From an uncultured Mycoplasmatales bacterium (GTDB lineage Bacteria; Bacillota_I; Bacilli_A; Mycoplasmatales; Mycoplasmoidaceae), in NCBI GenBank assembly GCA_910578525.1, contig CAJTRF010000046.1, forward strand, positions 1-6,274: a stretch of DNA of 6,274 nucleotides, in the 5' to 3' direction. The position numbers and the translations under genes were made by a program. Under the pieces are notes generated by a model, which was not told the DNA's origin, searched no databases, and saw only the letters and a program-made list of their open reading frames with translations. Below, in pieces: positions 1 to 6,178 of the stretch. Position 1 is the stretch's first letter. Each line of letters starts with the position of its first letter.

Positions 1-96
1 AAATTCTTTTATCTCATCTGGGTTGACACTGTTTTGATTTCCAACATAAGCAAGAATGTCATTTGCATTACACCTCTGGCATGGGGAGAAAATCAT
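1..96 (-). CDS. Possible 5' end of a host gene, truncated by the window edge
   Basis: On the minus strand an ATG at 96-94 opens 32 codons that run off the window without a stop. The peptide starts MIFSPCQRCNAND and ends near NPDEIKEF, a balanced composition that reads more like protein than translated AT-rich noise. It has a CxxC pair (residues 6 and 9) that could bind metal, but no family is recognised. The frame is also open upstream of the ATG as far as a TAA at 177-175, so the start is not certain; the ATG is the only start used here because the upstream part is low-complexity and overlaps inverted repeats. The transposon lies about 120 bp upstream of this ATG, so it would sit in this gene's promoter region. 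The call is tentative because only 96 bases are visible. Confidence 0.35.
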   Translation of the reverse strand, partial: MIFSPCQRCNANDILAYVGNQNSVNPDEIKEF

Positions 97-102
97 TCCC
101 CA
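82..102. repeat. Short inverted repeat in the left flank
   Basis: Arms TGGGGA (82-87) and TCCCCA (97-102) are perfectly complementary around a 9-nt spacer. The candidate minus-strand ATG at 96-94 lies in the spacer next to the right arm. Further G4 and C4 runs follow at 103-106 and 117-120. No function can be assigned. Confidence 0.4.
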
Positions 103-144
103 GGGGAAAAATGTTTGGGGAAATGTAACCACCTTAAAAAAAAT

Positions 145-164
145 TTCGGGGGCAAGCCTCCGAA
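145..164. repeat. GC-rich imperfect palindrome in the left flank
   Basis: TTCGGGGGC (145-153) and GCCTCCGAA (156-164) form a near-perfect inverted repeat with a 2-nt centre and one G:T-type mismatch. The sequence continues into a C5 run (165-169). It stands out against the AT-rich surroundings and lies upstream of the candidate leftward gene. It could be a small dispersed palindromic repeat or an RNA hairpin; one copy cannot distinguish these. Confidence 0.5.
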
Positions 165-217
165 CCCCCACTCTTTAACTCTTTAATTTGTTATTGTCAA
201 ATATAAATAAAAAATCA

Positions 218-219
218 TA
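218..219. other. Left TA target-site duplication
   Basis: The dinucleotide TA directly precedes the first base of the left inverted repeat and is matched by TA at 6235-6236 after the right one. TA duplication is the hallmark of the Tc1/mariner/IS630 superfamily, in agreement with the encoded DDE domain. Removing the element and one TA restores a target reading TCA-TA-TGTC, in which CATATG is palindromic. Confidence 0.85.
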
Positions 220-224
220 CAGGT

Positions 225-244
225 ATCGCTATGCAAACTCAGAC
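225..244 (-). repeat. Iterated motif, outermost left copy
   Basis: The reverse complement reads GTCTGAGTTTGCATAGCGAT and differs from the commonest array unit at one base (CATAGC for CTTAGC). It lies 5 bp inside the element tip. Confidence 0.85.
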
Positions 245-246
245 AC

Positions 247-266
247 GTTGCTAAGCAAACTCAGAC
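247..266 (-). repeat. Iterated motif, second left copy
   Basis: The reverse complement reads GTCTGAGTTTGCTTAGCAAC, the same as the inner motif of the right inverted repeat (6188-6207). Confidence 0.88.
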
Positions 267-330
267 AGCATTCAAATCATTCAATTATTTTTTCAATTTA
301 AAAACAATAGGTTTATACATTTTCCAGCGG

Positions 331-350
331 CTTGCTAAGCAAACTCAGAC
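331..350 (-). repeat. Iterated motif, left subterminal copy
   Basis: The reverse complement reads GTCTGAGTTTGCTTAGCAAG. It lies 55 bp inside the left inverted repeat in the same orientation as the two copies there, and is the only strong subterminal copy on the left. Confidence 0.88.
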
Positions 351-632
351 ATTAATTAATGTCAAAAAAAATAAAAATAACTTGAATAGTAATTATTATT
401 TTTATTATTATTTAAAATAATTATAGTATGAATGCAATATAGAAATCATTTTTTTGTATAATAGTGAATAAAATTATTCATATTTAATAGTATCAAGGAT
501 ATTATATATCTTTTTATATAGTATAGATAAGATAAATATTATTATTTCTAAATGTCTTTCATATAATAGTTAATGTTATTTTTTAAATATTTGTTTATAG
601 CATCAATAACACATAATACTTTGCCTTCAATC

Positions 633-651
633 GTCCAGATTTGGTTAGCAA
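633..651 (+). repeat. Degenerate motif copy just upstream of the gene
   Basis: GTCCAGATTTGGTTAGCAA matches GTCTGAGTTTGCTTAGCAA at 14 of 19 positions without gaps, keeping GTC, TTTG and TTAGCAA. It is followed by GAGAC, resembling AGAGAC a little downstream of the motif copy at 5096. Unlike the other left copies it is in the plus orientation. It could be a decayed copy or a chance match. Confidence 0.35.
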
Positions 652-667
652 GAGACCGTTTATTTCA

Positions 668-685
668 ATGAGTTTTCACAATTAA
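668..685 (+). other. Five-codon upstream frame ending in TAA, in frame with the transposase
   Basis: ATG at 668-670 is followed by four codons and a TAA at 683-685, after which the same frame is open all the way to 4396. It may be a short upstream ORF that lowers translation, or the original start codon cut off by a nonsense change (for example CAA to TAA). In either case the next ATG, at 725, is the first usable start for the long protein. Confidence 0.5.
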
Positions 686-724
686 CTATTGAAAAAAAAA
701 TTGAATGATATAAAAATTTTTAAA

Positions 725-3700
725 ATGATAGCTAATCCAGGTCTTTACCCAGCTCCAGCTTCAGCAAAAGTGTTACTGAAGAGATTAATAGAGGTTTCGG
801 AAGTTGGAGATGATATAGATACCCACTTATTCCATGGAATCAACAATTCAAATAAAAAAAATACTCATCACATATATTGTTATTGTATATCATTTCTACA
901 AATGTTTTTACATTGTAATGATTGCATCGATTATTTTTACGAAAACAAAAGTCTCAACAAAAATGAAAAATTAATACATGATATCATAGAATCCTTTTTT
1001 AAAAAATCAAACACAAAATCTATTAATATACATAATTTTATTGAAAAATGGAGAGGCTGGAATGGAAACAGCCATTTACCACATAAAATGACTGATATAA
1101 GTTTATTTATTCAATATTTTTTAAAATCTTTATCAGATCCAATCAAAGAATTATTTAAAATCAATGTTAACTCAGAAGAGAAAGAATTTTACGGCGAAGT
1201 GTTTTTTTTAACAATTTCATCAATTGCAGATACAATACAAAAAAATGTAGATCTGAAAATTAATCACTGCGGAAAGATTATAACTTATCCAAAATATCTT
1301 ATTTTATATGTTGATCGTTCTGAAAATGGTAATGGTTTTAAGACAAATTATATAGCAGTAAACACTTATTTAAATATTTCTGATGAAAATTATAAATTTT
1401 CTTCTGCAATTCTTTTTACTGGTTCATACAATTCTGGTCATTATACAAATTTAATTAAAATTGGTGGGAAATACTTTTATTTTAATGATGAAAATGTATA
1501 TTCATGCTTTTATACTCAGAAACCAACAGCAAAAACACCAAATATTATTTATGATGTAAATAATGGTTTAAACAGAAATAGCAATGTTTTACTTTACGAA
1601 CTGACTGAAGAAGAAATTGATCCAAATGCTTTTGAAGTATTTGAAAAAAGTATATTTACTGAAGATAAAGTTGCACAAAATCTTTCTGGTGTTTTTAGTG
1701 ATTTTCATGAAGATCCTAATTTTTCAAGATTTAATTCTGGCTCATTCTTAAAAGGCGATGAAACTTATTCATCAAATTTGGATTCTGGAAATAATGATCC
1801 ATATTTTCAAAGTGAAAGTTTAAGTACTGATCATAATATTTTTTCTGATTCAAATGATTCTGAATCACTTCCCATTTTCTATGAGAGAAGAACAAATTCT
1901 CAACCACGTCCTTTTTACAATAACAATAATTCAATGCAATCATTTGATTCTGCGCCACTTTCACCATTAATTGATAGGACTGCTACAGCACAATCAATAA
2001 CCGATGAAGTTTTAGGAAGCAATATTACGGTTTCAAGTCACCTCAACTTAAACCGAACTAAAGTTGATGTTGAGACTTTAAATGCAACTAATTTATCAGG
2101 AACAATGAATATTAATATTGATGGTGTTCCATCTTGTACCACTCAAAGAGTTGAAGCAGGAAAATACGCATTATATAGAAAGCTTTTTAAGTATGCAGGA
2201 TTTATATTCAAAAAACTTGATTACAATGATTTAGGAGCCACAAATGCTGAAATAATAAAAGACAAAAAAAACATTGAACCTATTGATCAAAAAGATGTTC
2301 AATTTCAAGGATATAAGGCATACTGTATTTTGACTCAAATTGTTTTAGAAGGTGAATTTAATTTTAAGAAAGTCAATAATGCATTGTCACCAATTGTAAA
2401 ATGGTACAAAGAGAAATATTCAAAGCTACCAAGAAATGATTTCTCATATTCAAAAAAAATAGACGATAACATTGAAGAATCATTAAGTAATGAATTATTA
2501 AGTCAAAAAGAAATGAAAAGCTTTTTACCAATAAGGTCACCTTTAACAACAGTTAGCGATGATGATGACGATGATGAACCTATAAACGAAAGTATTAATT
2601 TCAAAGAAAAAGATTTGGTATTTGATTATGATATTGAAGAAGAGGAGGAAGAAGAGGAGGAAGAAGAGGAGGAAGAAAAAGTAGTAGAAGAAATAAAGGT
2701 GGAAGAAGATGTAAATGAGGAAGTAGCAAAAAAAATAATAGAGAAAGATCCAATTATAAATATAAGAAAAACTCAAAAAGAAAAAGTTTTACATAAAAAA
2801 GATAACGAATCTTGCAAACATAAAATACAAAAACATAATAGATTAGGATATCTTAATTGGGTTCCAGAAGAGAATATTTCAGAACAAAGTGAAATAGATT
2901 GTATTATCGATGATGATTTTGAATTTTGTGAAGATAATAATAATGATGACGATAATCAATTTTATTTTGGTGAATACAATTGGAAGGAGAGATCAGAATT
3001 TTTAGATGCAAAAAGAATTCGTGAAGAAATTATGAATGGTCTCGATATGCATTCTGATGATGTACCACGTGGAAAACTTCAATTAAGATCTTTAATTATT
3101 CAAGAATTTTTGCAAGATTATGTGAGAACAATTAAACATTATGATTCCAGGCGTGATTTTGTAAATGACTATATCGCAAGAAATTCAGTTGATACATCAA
3201 AATCACCACTTGTAAAAGAATACGAGGATATTATAAAAAAAGAGAATGAAATTAGAGAAAATAGAAAAGAAAGAAAGAAAAGAAAACCTGATAGTCAAAA
3301 AGTTGTACGTCAAAAAAGAGAAAAGAAAACAACATTTTTGTATGGATATTCAACTTTAATGGATAAAATTAGTTGGTTTGAAAGTCGTACACCAAAAGAA
3401 CAAGAAGAAATTTTGTCACAAGCAAAAATATATAATGAGTGGGGTGGTGAACGTCCAGATGTTTCAATTGTAACAGATCAAACACTTGATTGTTTACTAT
3501 CATTAGTTCTTGATTTTCCTACAATGAGTTGTTCTCAATATACATGTTATTTAAATTCTAAGTATGGACCTCATTTCGAAAAGAAAATAAGCGTACGGAC
3601 TGTATATTCATGTCTTCTCATGCTTAATTTAACTGTTAAAAAAGCATCATTCGCTCCTCCCAATAGAAATAGTGTGGGATTACGTATATTCCGTGTGGCG

Positions 3701-4396
3701 TGGTGTATGTTTATAGAAAAAATATTGGGAGATAAAAATATACTTTTGGGCTTCATTGATGAGGCTGCTGTTACATCTAATCAAAAGAGAAATTTTGGCA
3801 GAGCGTTTGCAGGATTAACACCTGTAATTAATTGCCCATTGAAAAAAGTAAAGATGTCAATTCTCTCTATCGTTTTCCCTGGTTTTGGAACTTTATATAA
3901 ATTTTGTCAAAAATCAGTTGATGGCACAGAATATGCTCAATTTCTAAGCGATGTTAATGAATTTGCAAGAAAATACATTTGTAATAATTCAGCAGAGATT
4001 CTTATAGTTGAGGATAACTGCCCAATACATAATACCAAATGTGTAGAAGCTATAATAGAACAATTGAAAATTTCACTCATTCCAATTGTTCCTTATAGTC
4101 CAGCGCTAAATGGAGTAGTCGAAGGATATTTTGGTTTCATTAAATTAAAAAATATACAATCAGATGGAGATAATGAATTAGTTCAAAGGAAATTCATTGA
4201 AGAAAGCTGGAAAAAATTATCTAATGAAAAGTTCACAGTAGAAATTGCTCAAAACTTATACAAAGAATGGTTAACACGAATGAAAGAATGCAAAGCTGGA
4301 AAGCCATTAGTATCTGGGCATATTACTGTATCAACTGGAATAAATGTTTCAGATTTAATTAATCTTACTGTTAATCGAGTTAATGAAAACAATTAA
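725..4396 (+). CDS. USP-like (C19) domain fused to Tc1/mariner DDE transposase, 1223 aa
   Basis: The start is the first ATG after an in-frame TAA (683-685); the open frame extends back to 689 only by a non-ATG codon. Residues about 38-263 resemble a ubiquitin-specific protease: a Cys box CYCISFLQ (Cys52, aligning with TCYxNSxLQ), then YPKYLILYVDR, then a His box SGHY (His239) followed by KYFYFND, where Asn254/Asp255 match the catalytic Asp/Asn. Residues 300-610 are low-complexity or unrecognised. An acidic zone has D6 (612-617) and E14 (638-651). A basic cluster at about 844-868 looks like a nuclear localisation signal. A helix-turn-helix lies at about 918-973 (VRTVYSCLLMLNLTVKK), followed by PPNRN. 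The DDE catalytic residues are Asp1012 (FIDEAA), Asp1097 (VEDNCPIH) and Glu1133 (PYSPALNGVVEGYF), with 84 and 35 residues between them (DD35E). Expected role: excision and insertion at TA sites in the nucleus. Deubiquitinase activity is inferred, and the Gly/Asn usually before the Cys are not evident. Transposase identity is very secure. Confidence 0.93.
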   Translation: MIANPGLYPAPASAKVLLKRLIEVSEVGDDIDTHLFHGINNSNKKNTHHIYCYCISFLQMFLHCNDCIDYFYENKSLNKNEKLIHDIIESFFKKSNTKSINIHNFIEKWRGWNGNSHLPHKMTDISLFIQYFLKSLSDPIKELFKINVNSEEKEFYGEVFFLTISSIADTIQKNVDLKINHCGKIITYPKYLILYVDRSENGNGFKTNYIAVNTYLNISDENYKFSSAILFTGSYNSGHYTNLIKIGGKYFYFNDENVYSCFYTQKPTAKTPNIIYDVNNGLNRNSNVLLYELTEEEIDPNAFEVFEKSIFTEDKVAQNLSGVFSDFHEDPNFSRFNSGSFLKGDETYSSNLDSGNNDPYFQSESLSTDHNIFSDSNDSESLPIFYERRTNSQPRPFYNNNNSMQSFDSAPLSPLIDRTATAQSITDEVLGSNITVSSHLNLNRTKVDVETLNATNLSGTMNINIDGVPSCTTQRVEAGKYALYRKLFKYAGFIFKKLDYNDLGATNAEIIKDKKNIEPIDQKDVQFQGYKAYCILTQIVLEGEFNFKKVNNALSPIVKWYKEKYSKLPRNDFSYSKKIDDNIEESLSNELLSQKEMKSFLPIRSPLTTVSDDDDDDEPINESINFKEKDLVFDYDIEEEEEEEEEEEEEEKVVEEIKVEEDVNEEVAKKIIEKDPIINIRKTQKEKVLHKKDNESCKHKIQKHNRLGYLNWVPEENISEQSEIDCIIDDDFEFCEDNNNDDDNQFYFGEYNWKERSEFLDAKRIREEIMNGLDMHSDDVPRGKLQLRSLIIQEFLQDYVRTIKHYDSRRDFVNDYIARNSVDTSKSPLVKEYEDIIKKENEIRENRKERKKRKPDSQKVVRQKREKKTTFLYGYSTLMDKISWFESRTPKEQEEILSQAKIYNEWGGERPDVSIVTDQTLDCLLSLVLDFPTMSCSQYTCYLNSKYGPHFEKKISVRTVYSCLLMLNLTVKKASFAPPNRNSVGLRIFRVAWCMFIEKILGDKNILLGFIDEAAVTSNQKRNFGRAFAGLTPVINCPLKKVKMSILSIVFPGFGTLYKFCQKSVDGTEYAQFLSDVNEFARKYICNNSAEILIVEDNCPIHNTKCVEAIIEQLKISLIPIVPYSPALNGVVEGYFGFIKLKNIQSDGDNELVQRKFIEESWKKLSNEKFTVEIAQNLYKEWLTRMKECKAGKPLVSGHITVSTGINVSDLINLTVNRVNENN
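2636..2677 (+). repeat. 12-bp coding minisatellite (poly-glutamate)
   Basis: Three and a half units of GAAGAAGAGGAG encode 14 consecutive glutamates in the linker of the fusion protein. The regular alternation of two GAA and two GAG codons shows expansion by unit duplication rather than selection codon by codon. The number of units is likely to vary between copies of the element. Confidence 0.85.
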
Positions 4397-4458
4397 TGCT
4401 TAAATCATCAGCTAAATATTGTAGTATTGATGGTTTTAATTTAAAAAAAGAAAAAAGT

Positions 4459-4477
4459 AATAAACAAAATAAATAAA
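4459..4477 (+). terminator. Candidate polyadenylation signals
   Basis: Three AATAAA words (4459-4464, 4468-4473 and 4472-4477, the last two overlapping) lie 60-80 bp after the stop codon in an A-rich stretch. The position suits a cleavage/polyadenylation signal, but such words are frequent by chance at this base composition and some protists use other signals. Confidence 0.3.
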
Positions 4478-4740
4478 AAACATAAATTTATTTGAATACT
4501 GTTATAGGTTAATCACATAATTCGTATGATCAATATTAAAATAACATTTATCTGGTGGAGAAAAAGTCTTTTTGCCAATAATTCTTTCTATGGATATTAA
4601 TCATTTATAAAATAATTATGTTCATTATGACAGACAATAATCAAAAGATTTAATATCCTAAAGAAATAATTTGAACAAAACATTATACATTTTTCTAGAA
4701 TTGAATTCTGTAAAGCATATCAAAATTTCAGTTGGCTTGT

Positions 4741-4764
4741 AAACTATATATATATATATAGTTT
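4741..4764. repeat. Perfect 24-bp AT palindrome
   Basis: AAAC, sixteen alternating T/A bases and GTTT read the same on both strands. It could extrude as a cruciform or form a hairpin at the transcript's 3' end. It is a TA microsatellite bounded by inverted AAAC/GTTT, so slippage alone may explain most of it. Confidence 0.6.
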
Positions 4765-4818
4765 TAAATAGTAATAATAATTATACATTAAAAAGATAAA
4801 ATGTGTTATATTTTTTTG

Positions 4819-5115
4819 GACACTGAACTTATTTAACGATATCTGAGTTTGTTTAATGATGTCTGAGTTTGTTCATCAGTTGTCTGAATTTGCTTAGCGA
4901 TTGTCTGAATTTGCTTAGCGATTGTCTGAATTTGCTTAGCGATGTCTGAGTTTGCTTAGCGATGTCTGAGTTTGCTTAGCGATGTCTGAATTTGCTTAGC
5001 GATGTCTGAGTTTGCTTAGCGATGTCTGAGTTTGTTTAGCGACTGTCTGAGTTTGATTGGCGATTGAATGACCGTTTATTCACTTTACCGTATTTGTCTG
5101 AGTTTGCTTAGCAAA
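4819..5115 (+). repeat. Main right-arm array: 12 tandem motif copies plus one separate copy
   Basis: Units start at about 4820 (degenerate), 4841, 4861, 4882, 4903, 4924, 4944, 4964, 4984, 5004, 5024 and 5045, each 20 or 21 bp, followed after a 30-bp spacer by a copy at 5096-5115. The core unit is GTCTGAGTTTGCTTAGCGAT; the alternating A/G at position 7 (CTGAA/CTGAG) is the main variation. The first three units are the most diverged and the middle ones nearly identical, as expected of an array growing by unequal exchange. The unit is the one found in both terminal inverted repeats, in the orientation of the right end. Likely role: extra transposase-binding sites; alternatives are a satellite-like by-product or a silencing/enhancer array. 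There is no unique sequence between tandem units. Confidence 0.93.
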
Positions 5116-5250
5116 AGTTAAGAGACTATTGATATATAAATATCTTTGAATATATATGGAAAATACAAAATATTATATATAATATACCTAAAATGAAATG
5201 TTCTTTATGTATTAATTTATACTAATTTGATAAAATAAAAAACGATTATC
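5045..5250 (+). repeat. Diverged segmental duplication, copy A
   Basis: From the last tandem unit of the main array onward the sequence aligns with 5805-6020: motif, ATTGA..., ACCGTT, a spacer ending CGT-T-rich, isolated motif with TTAGCAAA, AAG-GACTATT, an AAATATCT word, and later TGATAAAA followed by AAAACGAT. Order and spacing are kept although the intervening AT-rich bases differ. The outer limits are approximate. Confidence 0.6.
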
Positions 5251-5762
5251 AAATAATATTAAAATAAAAAAAATCTACTATTTTTTTTTTCTTTGCTGCA
5301 AGCTTTTTTTAATTTTTTTTTAATTTTTAGATGAAGTGAATACATTAACGGTCGTTTGGTTAAGTATGACTGTTTTTAAGGTGAAATATAAATTACACAT
5401 ATTTTATAGGAATATAAATAACTCAAATCAAATTTCTATAATATACCCAAATAATATATGAAGTTTGATATAAATTTCAATTTTGGAGAATTTTGGAGAT
5501 GGTAATTATGATCTCATATTTTTACCTTTTTAAAAAATTATAATTTAAATTTTACATTAATGATTTTGGTATGAATATTTAAAATCCATTTGTTTAAAAA
5601 GCATTTTGAATATTTTTTGTTAAAATTCCATAAAATTCATAATATTCTTATATTTTATACATGAAAGTATATAATATACATGAAAAGATTCATAATAAAC
5701 AAATAGGGAACATTTTCTTTTTTTTTGGGAATGAAAAAAAATAGTGAACGTTTTTTTTAGTT
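5116..5762. other. Noncoding spacer between the two right-arm motif clusters
   Basis: No credible gene is present; all frames are short and stop-rich. The first part (to about 5250) belongs to a diverged duplication also seen at 5805-6020. Positions 5280-5329 are dominated by T-tracts. A word at 5348-5364 (AACGGTCGTTTGGTTAA) faintly resembles the motif context but is too diverged to call a copy. Confidence 0.5.
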
Positions 5763-5876
5763 GTCTGAATTTGATTAGCAAATGTCTGAATTTGCTTAGC
5801 AATTGTCTGAGTTTGTTTAGCAATTGAGCCACCGTTAAGAAATAATAAACGTTTTTGTCTGAGTTTGCTTAGCAAA
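5763..5876 (+). repeat. Second right-arm cluster: three tandem motif copies plus one
   Basis: Copies start at 5763, 5784 and 5805 with exact 21-bp spacing, then a 31-bp spacer, then a copy at 5857-5876. These units end in GCAAAT/GCAATT, not the GCGAT of the main array. The arrangement of tandem units, a spacer containing ACCGTT, then one isolated copy repeats the layout at the end of the main array. Because 21 bp equals seven codons, the array leaves minus-strand frames open that encode a heptad-like peptide, which should not be taken for a gene. Confidence 0.92.
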
Positions 5877-6020
5877 TACCAAGTGACTATTTAAATAAAA
5901 ATATCTCGAAACTTTGCCTTTTAATCCATAAACATTATGCAAAATATGATAATAATTAATATTTTTCATTCCTTTTTTTTAATATAAAATATGATAAAAA
6001 TAATTCAAAAAACGATCATT
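5805..6020 (+). repeat. Diverged segmental duplication, copy B
   Basis: This is the partner of 5045-5250, offset by about 760-770 bp. Shared landmarks in order are the motif unit, ACCGTT, the isolated motif at 5857, GTGACTATTTAAAT against GAGACTATTGATAT, AAATATCT, TGATAAAA and AAAACGAT. The right arm therefore grew at least once by duplicating a block containing motif copies plus flanking sequence. Confidence 0.6.
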
Positions 6021-6063
6021 TCAAATTGAAACATAAGATTATCGGCCAAATAAAAAACGGTTT

Positions 6064-6083
6064 ATCTGAGTTTGCTTAGCAAA
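6064..6083 (+). repeat. Single subterminal motif copy
   Basis: ATCTGAGTTTGCTTAGCAAA matches the consensus except for the first base. It is preceded by AAACGGTTT, resembling the sequence before the isolated copies at 5096 and 5857. Confidence 0.85.
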
Positions 6084-6116
6084 AAAAAAAATTATTCAAA
6101 AAAATCATGATCAAAT

Positions 6117-6136
6117 GTCTGATTTTGCTTAGCAGG
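6117..6136 (+). repeat. Single subterminal motif copy next to the right inverted repeat
   Basis: GTCTGATTTTGCTTAGCAGG differs from the consensus in the central G and in its last bases. It lies 42 bp inside the right inverted repeat, comparable with the left subterminal copy at 55 bp. Confidence 0.82.
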
Positions 6137-6178
6137 GGGATAGAAAATACGTTATTTATGTAACCATCTAAAAAAAAA

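Larger units (their letters stand above)
220..275 (+). repeat. Left terminal inverted repeat (56 bp)
   Basis: This stretch matches the reverse complement of 6179-6234 at 53 of 56 positions, with no gaps; similarity stops abruptly after GCATTCAA. The three differences all lie in the outer motif copy. The repeat is itself built from two direct copies of the 20-bp motif (225-244 and 247-266, start spacing 22 bp) preceded by the 5-bp tip CAGGT. Two tandem motifs at each end suggest paired binding sites for the transposase DNA-binding domain. Confidence 0.92.
276..688 (+). promoter_or_regulatory. AT-rich left leader, presumed transposase promoter and 5' untranslated region
   Basis: No credible coding frame exists in this stretch. 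It is mostly A/T runs and contains the motif copy at 331-350, a degenerate copy at 633-651 and a five-codon frame at 668-685. It must contain whatever drives the downstream gene, but I see no promoter element I can name with confidence; TATA-like words are everywhere in such AT-rich DNA. No intron donor/acceptor pair is convincing. Confidence 0.4.
4397..4818. other. 3' noncoding segment after the transposase gene
   Basis: No coding frame is seen. The stretch holds A-rich words just after the stop that may serve in 3' end formation, and a 24-bp AT palindrome (4741-4764). No motif copy occurs until 4819. No RNA gene was recognised. Confidence 0.5.

Noticed and set aside
195..203. TGTCAAATA on both sides of the element (195-203 and 6237-6245) as a long target-site duplication
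   Set aside because: On the left it is separated from the element end by 14 bp, while on the right it directly follows the TA. The TA alone abuts both ends and fits the superfamily, so the match is probably chance or a local repeat.
683..685. Reassigned stop codon (TAA read as glutamine, ciliate-like code)
   Set aside because: The long frame uses CAA for Gln and has no internal TAA or TAG in over 1200 AT-rich codons, so TAA is a real stop.
689..691. TTG as the translation start of the long protein
   Set aside because: The element is eukaryotic in type, no ribosome-binding-site logic applies, and an ATG is available 12 codons later, upstream of all recognisable domains.
1731..1967. Minus-strand open frame of 78 codons
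   Set aside because: It lies wholly inside the fusion gene, with no recognisable motif and no context of its own. The 61-codon frame at 3571-3756 is rejected for the same reason.
2543..2776. Minus-strand frame rich in Phe/Tyr/Ile that looks like a membrane protein
   Set aside because: It is the antisense of the Glu/Asp/Lys-rich linker of the transposase gene; its hydrophobicity is an artefact of GAA/GAG and GAT runs.
4819..5115. CRISPR array
   Set aside because: The units are directly adjacent with no unique spacers of regular length, the motif also forms the transposon ends, and the context is eukaryotic.
5620..5875. Minus-strand open frames encoding KLRQ/KFRQ heptad-like repeats
   Set aside because: They are the translation of the 21-bp motif array (seven codons per unit) and adjoining AT-rich DNA, with no other protein features.
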